From: UBA5868 sp964482025
GTDB taxonomy: Bacteria; Pseudomonadota; Gammaproteobacteria; Pseudomonadales; Cellvibrionaceae
NCBI GenBank assembly: GCA_964482025.1
Contig: CAYZVN010000023.1
Location: 1 to 39,026 of the forward strand
Direction of reading: 5' to 3'
Length of the DNA: 39,026 nucleotides
The number at the start of each line of letters is the position of its first letter. Position 1 is the first letter of the stretch. The notes under the pieces are model-generated. The model did no database searches. It saw only the letters and a list, made by a program, of their open reading frames with translations, and was not told where the DNA came from. The position numbers and the translations under genes were made by a program. Shown here one piece after another: positions 25,628-33,739 of the stretch.

Positions 25628-26473
25628 TCAAATAAACTGGTCTGCTACTGCGGCGATGGACGCTGCCATCTCACAGAGTTGATCGAGCTGTTGTTTACTT
25701 AAGCCGAGATCGGTGAAGACTCGGTCTCGCGCCAGCGCGGCTTTGGCCGCGGAATTTGGCCCTTTGCTGAATAAACTCGCTAAGCGTGCCCCTGCGGCGG
25801 TGGTCATCGCTTGCTCTCGCGCTTCCCCCGCCACGCGGTAGTCCAGCCAATGGGTGGCGACCGCGCTTACCACTTCTGGCATTTCCCAAGCCTGCAAAAC
25901 TTTTAGTGTTGCGCCATATTCGAACTGGTCCGCCAGAATCATCAAGTCCTGATAACTCAAGTGCATCCGGTGGCGCACCGCGCAGTCCAGTGCCGCTTCC
26001 AACACCACTGGGCGACCAATGCTTTTGCATAAGCCGCTGATCAGGGCCGCTTCTATCTGGCGGCGGCGCAGCAGCGCGACCTGTCGCGACCACAAGCCGC
26101 AAAGAATGGCTTGGCGCAACTGCTCGGTAAGGTATTGCGTATGGCCGGGCGCGTTAAAAACCCCGGTATTGAAGCTGAGGGCAAGGGCGAGGTCGGCGGC
26201 GGTGCGCTGCCCGATATGGGTGACTATGGCCGCCAGACAGCTCTCGGCCACCGGGCCGAAAAAACCGCTGCAGCTAATCTGGGTAAGTCTGTCCGCCAGT
26301 GTTCGGTCGGCAGCGATGAGCGCGCTCAGTTGTGCTGGCTCAGCGCCGGGTGTGCGGGAAACCTGCAGGCATTTCGTTACTAAGGGTGGCAGAGAGGGCA
26401 CATGGACCGCGTTGTTCTGCAGGCGATTGTGCAGGGAATCGGCGATCACCTGTAACTGGATGGGATTTTCCAT
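25628..26473 (-). CDS. HDOD domain protein
   Basis: This 281-residue protein is of the HDOD signalling family, related to HD hydrolases but usually lacking the metal ligands. Family-like features are VPSLPPLVTKCLQVSRTPGAEPAQLSALI, ADRTLADRLTQISCSGFFG, a helical core with AIVTHIGQRTAADLALALSF, and GLCKSIGRPVV, where HD enzymes have H-D. The frame is open further upstream to 26572, but MENPIQLQ at 26473 looks like the real start because the upstream part is AT-rich and promoter-like. It is divergent from the receiver-domain gene; the two may form a signalling pair. The target is unknown. Confidence 0.8.
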   Translation of the reverse strand: MENPIQLQVIADSLHNRLQNNAVHVPSLPPLVTKCLQVSRTPGAEPAQLSALIAADRTLADRLTQISCSGFFGPVAESCLAAIVTHIGQRTAADLALALSFNTGVFNAPGHTQYLTEQLRQAILCGLWSRQVALLRRRQIEAALISGLCKSIGRPVVLEAALDCAVRHRMHLSYQDLMILADQFEYGATLKVLQAWEMPEVVSAVATHWLDYRVAGEAREQAMTTAAGARLASLFSKGPNSAAKAALARDRVFTDLGLSKQQLDQLCEMAASIAAVADQFI

Positions 26474-26634
26474 ATAAATCGGCTGCTTCTTAGTAGGCGT
26501 TTTTTCATTGCGCCGTATAAATTTAGACTCAAAATGCGGTTTTGCACGAATTCTTATTACAAAAGTTTCCAAGATGATAACAAAACGCCGAAGTTTGAAA
26601 CTAATGGCGCAAATAACAACATTGGGGCGTTTAA

Positions 26635-26640
26635 TATAAT
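26635..26640 (+). promoter_or_regulatory. Candidate -10 box of the receiver-domain gene
   Basis: A perfect TATAAT lies 85 bases before the ATG at 26725. The -35 region is weak (AATAAC at 17 bp), so activation by another factor is possible. Confidence 0.4.
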
Positions 26641-26724
26641 GTGCGACTGGTATTTATGTAGGGCTTAGCTAGATTCAAAGAGTGCCCATCGCGCGGCCTT
26701 CTTTTCATTTAGCTAGATAAGCCT

Positions 26725-27628
26725 ATGTCGTATGAAGTACTCCTGGTAAGCCCGCAATTGTCTGCCCTGGGTCGGGCGGTGGCTAATTTTTTTTCGGCGG
26801 ATATCGCAACCAGCGCAGATGGTGTTCCGCAGATGATGGCGAATAGACGTTACCGCATAGTGGTAATGGATCTGATTAATGATTCGCCCATCGACTTAGG
26901 CTCTTGCCAAACCCTATTGCAACAAGACTGTATGCACGCAATGCCACTGGTGGCGCTGACGACGGATTATTCGGTCAAAGACAAAGTGAAGGCACTGGAG
27001 ATCGGCTGCGACGATCTTATCGACAGCAAGACCACACCGGACGAGGTGTTTGCCCGCATCACCAAGAGCATTTTTCATCAGATCGCCAATTCACAACTTA
27101 ACCAAAGGCTGTTGCTCGCCACCGAAACTGCGCGCAACGTTATGGTGGATAAGAGCGACCTTGAGGCCAATATCCAGTTTCTTCTACAGATTCAGAATTG
27201 CGATAACTTGGATCAACTGGGGCAGCAATTCTTCGCTACCATCCAGCATTACGAACTTACTTGCAGTTTGCAGATGCGCAGCGAAATGGGAAAAAAGGAT
27301 ATGGAAGCCCACGGTATGGCCAAGCATTTGGAATCGCAATTGCTGTTTCAGCTTAAAGACAGTGGCCGCTATGTCGATTTTGGACCGCGCACGATTATTA
27401 ACTTCGATCGAGTTTCGCTGCTGATTAAAAATATGCCGCTTCAAAACCCGGAAAAATGCTACTCGATAAAAGAAAATNNNNNNNNNNNNNNNNNNNNNNN
27501 NNNNNNNNNNNNNNNNNNNNNNNNNNNNNNNNNNNNNNNNNNNNNNNNNNNNNNNNNNNNNNNNNNNNNNNNNNNNNATTCGTGAGAATCGTCCGCCCGA
27601 TGCGCACAATGTGGTGGAGTTGTTTTAA
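26725..27628 (+). CDS. Response-regulator-like protein with degenerate receiver domain (interrupted by gap)
   Basis: 251 residues are readable before the N gap. The first 120 or so look like a receiver fold. YEVLLVSPQ replaces the usual strand-1 acidic pair (Ser-Pro-Gln instead of Asp-Asp), RIVVMDL keeps the Asp49 phosphoacceptor position, and ALTTD and LIDSK stand at the Thr and Lys positions. The rest is a helical region without a recognised output domain. After the gap a frame ending IRENRPPDAHNVVELF stops at 27628, right where the terminator hairpin begins, and is very probably its C terminus. With the 100-N filler the frame does not match, so the true gap length should be a multiple of 3. 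The function is unknown. Confidence 0.7.
27478..27577. other. Assembly gap, 100 N
   Basis: This run of exactly 100 N lies inside the receiver-domain gene. Its nominal length breaks the reading frame, which shows the true length differs. Confidence 0.98.
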
Positions 27629-27661
27629 AGGGTTTTATTCTTTCCCCGAATAAAACCCTTT
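27627..27661. terminator. Hairpin terminator between convergent genes
   Basis: A perfect 14-bp stem, AAAGGGTTTTATTC (27627-27640) with GAATAAAACCCTTT (27648-27661), encloses a 7-base loop. It starts inside the stop codon of the receiver-domain gene. The T-tract after the stem is poor, so efficiency is uncertain. Confidence 0.7.
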
Positions 27662-27692
27662 ATGCCCGTGCGCGACCCGCCGGGCGATTGGA

Positions 27693-29026
27693 TTACCTAA
27701 CAAATTTTCCGAGATTCAGTAATTGCGTTTCGCCGTTACTGTCGTCGATGCCATCATTGTCATTGATGACATAAAGCGTACCGTCTCGAGTCACCGCAGA
27801 ACCTTCAATTTTCTCCAAAATCAATCCTCCCGGCTGGCGCAAATCGTCCATCAGGTCGCGCACCAGAGTTTTACGAATGATCTCGCTCTCGGCCAAATCT
27901 TCAACAGCAAATGTGTACAGTCTTTTAATGGCGGCATCGGGGCCGGCTTGATTGTCGCGTTCGATCACTAAAAACTCGCCATTACCCAGCGCGGTTAAAT
28001 CTGAAAGCCCAACCCAGCCGCCATTTGGCGAGGCCACTTCCTCTAACGGATAGGAATAAAATGTCCAGCGACCATCGGCGGGGTCGAGTACTCCTATGCG
28101 TGGATGATCTTCGCCGGTCCAGGGACGTTGAAATGCGACATACACTTTGCCGCCGGACTCGGCGATGCCTTCGAAGCCAAAGCGAATTTGCCGAGCGTTA
28201 ATATCGTCAGGCAGTGTAAATACCTGTTCAATGGTCCCGTAGGCATCCGTTTTTATCACCATGTTCACGCTGTTGATTGGCCGGTTAGGATCGTCCAAAG
28301 TGCCGCTGCCTTCTGATGCAAGCCAAAAGCCGCCGTCGCTCGCTTGAGCAATCGCTTCCGGGTCGAGATTGACGGTCCAGAGTCCGGCTGGCCACCCAGA
28401 TCAATACTGTGAATTAAACGACGTGTGGCAATTTCCACAATTTCAAGACTACCGGCGACGTCTACATAATTTTCCGAACGATTAACCGCCACCAGGGCAT
28501 GAGCGTCTACCACGGCCACCGACGTTGGCTCTGCCGCCAAATCCAAAGCGCCGAGTCCAACCGGTGCGGCGGGATCGGCAATATCAATAAATCCCACCTG
28601 TTGCGCGGGGCTGTTGCTGTAGATCAGCGTCATTCCATCCTGGCTCGACGCGACAATCTCGGCGGCGGTTTCTAGGTCGCTGTCACAGTCGCTACCCAAT
28701 TGGGCGCACACCGCAAATGTGGCGATGCGATTGAAATGCATCTGAGTGTTCATCTTGCCGCCGTTGCAAATCGCTTGGCGATCGTGGATTTCGCTGTCGT
28801 CCAGCACACCGTTTTGGTTGGTGTCGTGTCCGCTTTCAATCATAAGGCCGCCTTTATTGCAGGCATTGCTACCTGTCGCCAGCTGGCGCTGGCGGACCAG
28901 GCTGGCCAGTCCATCTGCGCCCTTGAGGCCTTGCACATTCGTTTGGTTGGTGTCGTCTTTGCACCCCAGTAAAAACAGCGGCAGTGCTATAGCGACGAAG
29001 CTCAATTGGGTTAAAGGGATTTTCAT
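27693..29026 (-). pseudogene. Lipoprotein of the phytase-esterase-like family, broken by an internal deletion/frameshift
   Basis: The 5' part (29026 to about 28380) encodes a lipoprotein signal peptide with lipobox LLGC. Next is a DUF7151-like segment (SLVRQRQLATGSNACNKGG and SGHDTNQNGVLDDSEI), then a beta-propeller start ending in HSIDLGGQPDS. From there the frame reads out of register, RKRLLKRATAAF, to a stop at 28265. The other frame resumes at once with WTVNLDPEAIAQASDGGFW, ASEGSGTLDDPNRP and ends at 27693 with a coherent protein of 229 residues. Intact relatives should have a longer propeller between these blocks. So this looks like a loss of internal sequence plus a frame change at about 28374-28387, where GGAC is repeated 3 bp apart. 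It could be a real pseudogene or an assembly collapse. Confidence 0.7.
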
Positions 29027-29670
29027 GCAGGTCTCCGTGATTGCATGGCTTGAAATCGACGGAAGACTAGTGCGCCAAAATGACAGAAGAGAGGCGTTTT
29101 TATGACGTTTTTATTGCACTCATCCCATAAGTGCGACGAAGCCCATAACTCCAGGTTATGAATGGGCGTGGCTAAAGCTGCACCCTTAGATTGTTTTTTC
29201 TGGGCGAAGCGGTACAGAAGTATTAGGGGTAATAAGAAAGTATGTGTTTTTGGTAGAAGAAAACTTTTGTCACCAAAACAATTATTGCCGTTAGTTATTA
29301 ATAATCGCTTTTCGCTATAAATATCCAGAAATTACGTCCTTTAGGGCATTTCTTATTCTTTATAGAGTTTAATTGCTGTTTATAGATGCGGTTTCAGTAT
29401 TAAAAATGGCCGATTGGTCTAATCCTTACCTCCCATTAATTAGATCTTTTAATATCACACTAAAGTCTCAGTCACGGTTGCCTTGGCGCCGCTCTCTACA
29501 TACAATCAGTTCAAATTTGCCGCACAAAATGATTTTCGCGACAGATTTAAGACGGGAATGGATGCTGCAGGGTCAGCGTAAAGTAGCAATCCCGTTCCGA
29601 CTCAGAGTTGTTGGTGGTTTTGGGTTGATAACAAGAACGAAGCCGCTATTAGAGGTGCAGAGGTTTTGGC
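29027..29670. other. Divergent intergenic region upstream of the GH5 gene
   Basis: About 640 bases without a convincing gene, AT-rich from 29200 to 29450. It must hold the promoters of the broken lipoprotein (minus) and the cellulase (plus). Seen: a TATAAA at 29316-29321 (plus), a hairpin GCCCATAAC/GTTATG-AAT-GGGC (29141-29167), and an inverted repeat TGTTTTTGGT (29244-29253) with ACCAAAACA (29272-29280) that could be an operator. Confidence 0.5.
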
Positions 29671-32424
29671 ATGAAAAAGAGCGTGATAACCACTTTACTG
29701 TTGTCTCTCGGGATCAGTGTTTCGGCATCCGCTGCCGACCAATACATTTGGATGGAAGCCGAGAGCGGGGGCGAGCTAAATCCCATAGTCGTCAAATCCG
29801 ACTTGGCTGCATCGCAATCTATCTACTTGGCACCGTGGAAATGGCCGGATTACTCCCATCGCTCCAAAGATGCCGGCATGATCACCTTCGACACCTACAT
29901 ACCCGAAGCCGGCGACTACACCTTGTGGGCGCGGATGCGTCTGCCCAATACCGGTATGCAACCTTTTGATGTCAGTATCGGCAACGGCGATCCCGCCGAT
30001 TCCAGTCAATGGGAATCCTGGACAAAAGATTCGCGTTCCAACGTTAAAAGCTGGGGATGGTCGAACTCCGGCGTCACGCAATACTTCACCAAGGGCATGC
30101 ACACCTTGCACCTCATTCAGCGCGCGGGTGGTCCCGATGTTCATCTGGATAAAATTCTGCTGACTAACGATCTTTCCTATGTGCCTACCGGCATGGGTGC
30201 GGCAGAGCCCAGCATTGAATTTGCCAACCCCTATACCAGTCCCGCTGTTGGTAAATATGGGCAGCTGCGAGTTCGGAACGGCCAGTTAACCGACAAGAAC
30301 GGCCAAGCCGTGCAATTGCGCGGTATAAGCGCACACGGCCTGCAGTGGTTTCCGCTGGTAGAAAAGCAGTCCATTCCGAATATGGCGGAATTTTTTGGCG
30401 CCGAGGTTGTGCGGCTCGCAATGTATATCGAAGATTATGCACCCACCGACCCAAGCGATTTTTGGGGCGGTTATATGGCGGATAAAGCGGGCATGATCGC
30501 GCGCACCGAGCAAGCGATCGAAGATGCGGTAGCGGCAGGGTTGTATGTATTAGTCGATTGGCATATTCACAATACGCCCAGTAATTACACCAATGAAGCG
30601 GTAGAGTTTTTTACTTACATCGCAAAAAAATACGGCCATTTGCCCAATATTATTTACGAAATTTGTAACGAGCCTGTGGCCGTCAGCTGGGCCGGTGGCA
30701 TTAAACCCTACGCCAATACGGTAATTGCGGCGATTCGTCAGCACGACCCGGACAATATTGTGATCGTGGGTACGCCTACCTGGAGTCAGGACGTTGAAAT
30801 TGCGGCGCAGGATCCGTTGAGCCACAGCAATATCATGTATGCCTTCCATTTTTATGCCGGCACTCATGATCTCAATACCATGAAAAATAAAGTGGACGCG
30901 GCCTTGAATGCCGGTGCCGCCGTATTCGTGTCTGAATGGGGTTCATCGGATGTTGGCACTTCGTACTCGAATTTTGAGGTTGCCAGACAGTGGATGGATT
31001 ATATGAATCAGCGCAAGCTGAGCTGGGTGAACTGGTCGTTGGGCAACAAAGATGAAAGCTCCTCGATTCTCAAACCGCGCGCTCCTATGTCCGGACCCTG
31101 GTTGGATTCCGATCTAACCGAAGCGGGTAAATGGTTAAAACCCTATTTCAATGCACCCCGCGCCGACACCGGCAGTTCCAGCGGCAGCACGGGTGGCACC
31201 AGCACAACCAGTAGCTCGTCCAGCAGTTCTAGCAGCTCTAGTAGTTCATCGGGCTCTGTATCCAACAGCCTGGTATTGGAAGCTGAAAATGCGCAGATTG
31301 CGAAGGATGTGACGGTGGTAAATAACGCTATGGGCTATTTCGATGCGGGCGATCATTTCGGTTTCCGCAACGTGGATTTGTCCGGCGTATCCGCACTGAA
31401 ATTGCGCTACGGCAGTGGTGCCAATAATGCAGTCTTTGAGATTCGCGCCGGCGGTGTTAATGGCCATCTGTTGGCAACCGTTAATGTCACCAATACCGGT
31501 GGCTACGGCAACTTTAGGGATTTCGATATCAGCCTTAACGCCACCAGCGGTGTCCACGACCTTTACTTTGTCGGTAAATCGGGTGGCGGCATTATGGACC
31601 TGGATAAGGTGACCTTAATTAAAGGCACCAGCTCGTCGAAAAGCAGCTCTAGCAGCTCGTCTAGCTCGAGTTCGAGCAGCTCCAGCAGTTCAACCGGCAG
31701 CACCGTTCTCCCCCCGGTTGGCAACATTGTGCTGGAAGGTACGCGCGCTAATATCCTTGCGAATGTGCAGGTAGTGGATAACAACGCGGTCGGCTATTTC
31801 GATGGCGGTGATCACTTTGGTTTCCGCAGTGTGGATATGACCGGCGTATCGCAATTGGTGTTGCGTTACGGTAGTGCGAATAACCATGGCGATGCTGTGG
31901 AAATTCGTGCAGATAATATTAACGGACACTTGCTGGCGACCATTAATGCACGAAATACCGGGGAATACGCCAACTTTCAAGACTTCAAAATTAATATCAA
32001 TGCCATAACCGGTGTCCGCGATCTTTATTTTGTCGGCAAGTCTGGTTACGGAATATTGAACCTGAATAAAGTCACCTTGGTGAAAAGTGGAAGCTTCGAC
32101 TCGCGCGACAGCGTGGAATCATCCTCTGTCAGTGGTGCTGCCGCCTGTAACGACGGTAACTCCACCGCGTTAACGAGCAGCATGACGGTAGCTCCCGGTA
32201 AGTGCTACAAATACAACCACGGTTCCGGCAAATTGCAGTTGGGCACCTGGAGCATAAGAGAAGCGGCTACTTACGAGGTGAAAAACTGTAAAGGTGTCGT
32301 CACGGCTGCGACTCAAGCGCTGAACACTTACACCTCCGTGGCCACCCAGGCGAATTACTGCGATCACTATATCTACATAAAAAGTGCGCCCGGTAATTAC
32401 AACTTGCAGGTGGGCAGTTGGTAA
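29671..32424 (+). CDS. Secreted multidomain GH5 subfamily 2 endoglucanase with CBM6-like modules
   Basis: The 917-residue secreted enzyme is predicted to cut internal beta-1,4-glucan bonds of cellulose. Domains in order: signal peptide (1-21); a carbohydrate-binding-like beta-sandwich (about 24-175; IWMEAESGGE to VHLDKILLTND); a GH5 catalytic domain (about 197-490); a poly-Ser linker (about 502-530); a CBM6-like module (about 533-651); a second poly-Ser linker (about 654-677); a second, similar CBM6-like module (about 684-805); and a C-terminal domain of about 90 residues with four Cys that I do not recognise. The catalytic residues are Glu334 (YEICNEP, acid/base) and Glu422 (VFVSEWG, nucleophile). 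LRGISAHGLQWF, DWHIHN and TWSQDV match Bacillus Cel5A-type enzymes. AGAGG lies 7 bp before the ATG. Poly-Ser linkers are typical of Cellvibrionaceae. It is monocistronic. Confidence 0.94.
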   Translation: MKKSVITTLLLSLGISVSASAADQYIWMEAESGGELNPIVVKSDLAASQSIYLAPWKWPDYSHRSKDAGMITFDTYIPEAGDYTLWARMRLPNTGMQPFDVSIGNGDPADSSQWESWTKDSRSNVKSWGWSNSGVTQYFTKGMHTLHLIQRAGGPDVHLDKILLTNDLSYVPTGMGAAEPSIEFANPYTSPAVGKYGQLRVRNGQLTDKNGQAVQLRGISAHGLQWFPLVEKQSIPNMAEFFGAEVVRLAMYIEDYAPTDPSDFWGGYMADKAGMIARTEQAIEDAVAAGLYVLVDWHIHNTPSNYTNEAVEFFTYIAKKYGHLPNIIYEICNEPVAVSWAGGIKPYANTVIAAIRQHDPDNIVIVGTPTWSQDVEIAAQDPLSHSNIMYAFHFYAGTHDLNTMKNKVDAALNAGAAVFVSEWGSSDVGTSYSNFEVARQWMDYMNQRKLSWVNWSLGNKDESSSILKPRAPMSGPWLDSDLTEAGKWLKPYFNAPRADTGSSSGSTGGTSTTSSSSSSSSSSSSSSGSVSNSLVLEAENAQIAKDVTVVNNAMGYFDAGDHFGFRNVDLSGVSALKLRYGSGANNAVFEIRAGGVNGHLLATVNVTNTGGYGNFRDFDISLNATSGVHDLYFVGKSGGGIMDLDKVTLIKGTSSSKSSSSSSSSSSSSSSSSSTGSTVLPPVGNIVLEGTRANILANVQVVDNNAVGYFDGGDHFGFRSVDMTGVSQLVLRYGSANNHGDAVEIRADNINGHLLATINARNTGEYANFQDFKININAITGVRDLYFVGKSGYGILNLNKVTLVKSGSFDSRDSVESSSVSGAAACNDGNSTALTSSMTVAPGKCYKYNHGSGKLQLGTWSIREAATYEVKNCKGVVTAATQALNTYTSVATQANYCDHYIYIKSAPGNYNLQVGSW
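31174..31258 (+). repeat. Poly-serine linker coding tract 1
   Basis: This low-complexity tract of mixed AGC/TCC/AGT/TCG codons encodes a Gly/Thr/Ser-rich then nearly pure Ser linker between the GH5 domain and the first CBM6-like module. The mixed codons suggest selection for the peptide rather than simple slippage. Confidence 0.85.
31631..31700 (+). repeat. Poly-serine linker coding tract 2
   Basis: This second low-complexity tract of mixed Ser codons joins the two CBM6-like modules. It resembles tract 1 closely enough to raise the chance of recombination or assembly error here. Confidence 0.85.
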
Positions 32425-32451
32425 GGTTTAGGGATCTTTAGATAGACCTAT

Positions 32452-32480
32452 AAAGGCCGCTCGCAAGAGCGGCCTTTTTT
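32452..32480 (+). terminator. Terminator of the GH5 gene
   Basis: AAAGGCCGCTC (32452-32462), loop GCAA and GAGCGGCCTTT (32467-32477) form a perfect 11-bp stem followed by a T-run. It lies 28 bp after the stop codon. Confidence 0.95.
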
Positions 32481-32707
32481 GTTTTGCGCTTTTGGTAGAC
32501 CTGTTAACAAATCGCGTTTGTCGGTGTGCTTTTAACAATGGATTAGCGATGAGGTCACCGTCGATGCAAGGCTCCTCATCATTAAAACTGTGGGGCAAAT
32601 TATCGCGCTGGGTTTCTTTCACAGAAGCGCAAGAAAAATTTGGACGGTTAGGGGCGTGTTTTTACCCCGAAGGTCTTTTGCTTTCGCATTGAATTCAAAA
32701 ATAAGAA

Positions 32708-32795
32708 TGGTGCCGGAGGTCGGACTCGAACCGACACGGAGGATTAGTCCGGCGGATTTTGAATCCGCTGCGTCTACCAATTTCGCCACTCCGGC
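32708..32795 (-). tRNA. tRNA-Leu (anticodon CAA)
   Basis: The minus strand folds as a class II tRNA of 88 bases with CCA encoded. The acceptor arms are GCCGGAG and CTCCGGC. The anticodon stem GCGGA/TCCGC holds the loop TTCAAAA, so the anticodon is CAA. A long variable arm (CGGACTAATCCTCCG) and a T arm GTCGG-TTCGAGT-CCGAC follow. It reads UUG codons. No clear terminator hairpin was found behind it. Confidence 0.97.
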
Positions 32796-32830
32796 AGGAG
32801 TGCGGCCAGGCGGGCCGTGAAGAGGGCGGC

Positions 32831-32858
32831 ATTATAACAGTGAAAGAGCCACCGTCAA
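32831..32858 (-). promoter_or_regulatory. Strong promoter of the tRNA-Leu gene
   Basis: TTGACG (32858-32853), a 16-bp spacer and a perfect TATAAT (32836-32831) preceded by an extended TG. The bases after the -10 are GCCGCCC, a GC-rich discriminator typical of stringently controlled stable-RNA promoters. The start would be near 32824, leaving a 5' leader of about 28 bases. Confidence 0.9.
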
Positions 32859-32932
32859 TACTTGATGTGAAGCGGTTTTCTCACTTTTTTTGTTGGCGTT
32901 TGTTTGCCGTTGGAGCGCCCAGGGCGTCACGG

Positions 32933-33739
32933 TCAGCCGGGGAAGATTTGATAGAAGCCATTGTGCTCAACCAGCGTCAGCGGCGTCTCGTAAAGAGCAC
33001 TGAGCTGAGCGGACGTTAACACCTGGGATTTGTCCCCATCGACAAATAGCTGGCCGCTTTTCAGCATCACAACGCGCTCTACTTCCGGCAGCACTTCCTG
33101 CACATGGTGAGTAACCAGCAGTAGCGTGGTGCCGCTGCGAGCCAGCTCGCGCAAGTCGTTGAGCAGGGCGTGAGCCATTTTCACATCGAGCCCATTAGTC
33201 GGCTCGTCGAGCACCAGAATACTCGGCTGGTGCACCAGCGCGCGGGCGAGCAAAAAGCGTCTTTGCTGGCCGGTGGATAAATGCCAGTAGCGCCTTTGTT
33301 GTAGATGGGTCAGATCAAATTGCTGGAGTAGCTCATCGACCCGTTGTTGATGCCACTCTTCAACCTCGAAGTGCCCGTGCATGCCAATGGCGCCGAACAG
33401 GCCGGACATGACCACATCGCGGCCCAGGACGTGGGCGTCATAGCGGGTTTGCAGATCGTGGGAGACGAAGCCGATGGCTTTGCGTAGCTCCCATAACACG
33501 GCTCTTTCGCTGCCGTCGATTTTCACGTAGCTGTTGTCGCGCACCACGGGGTAGAGGTCCCGGGTAAGCAATTTGAGCAGGGTGGTTTTGCCGGCCCCAT
33601 TGGGACCGAGCACACAGGTGTTTTGACCGCGCCAGAAGGTGAGGCTTAAGTCTTCGAAAACGCAGGTATCGCCCTGGTACACCTTGGCGTTGTGGATATC
33701 GAGGTAGGGAATATCCGCGCTGGACGGCTCAGCCCTCAT
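32933..33739 (-). CDS. ABC transporter ATP-binding protein in the thiamine operon
   Basis: This 268-residue single-domain ABC ATPase has Walker A GPNGAGKTT (45-53), signature LSTGQQRRFLLARAL, Walker B ILVLDEPTNGLD and switch His in LLLVTHHVQE. No permease gene is present. The ATG at 33739 overlaps the thiG stop as ATGA, so it is the fourth cistron of thiO-thiS-thiG-ABC and falls under the TPP riboswitch. An upstream in-frame start at 33763 is possible but less likely. The sequence has a ModF/metal-import flavour, but the substrate cannot be told. Confidence 0.85.
   Translation of the reverse strand: MRAEPSSADIPYLDIHNAKVYQGDTCVFEDLSLTFWRGQNTCVLGPNGAGKTTLLKLLTRDLYPVVRDNSYVKIDGSERAVLWELRKAIGFVSHDLQTRYDAHVLGRDVVMSGLFGAIGMHGHFEVEEWHQQRVDELLQQFDLTHLQQRRYWHLSTGQQRRFLLARALVHQPSILVLDEPTNGLDVKMAHALLNDLRELARSGTTLLLVTHHVQEVLPEVERVVMLKSGQLFVDGDKSQVLTSAQLSALYETPLTLVEHNGFYQIFPG

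Noticed and set aside
29141..29167. Hairpin GCCCATAAC/GTTATG-AAT-GGGC taken as a terminator
   Set aside because: It has a 3-base bulge, no U-tract on either strand and lies upstream of both neighbouring genes rather than downstream.
29373..29969. Plus-strand frame overlapping the cellulase start
   Set aside because: It runs out of frame through the signal peptide and N-terminal domain of the GH5 enzyme and is low in protein-like character.
32481..32707. Possible small gene between the cellulase terminator and tRNA-Leu
   Set aside because: No frame with a plausible start, ribosome site and composition was found.
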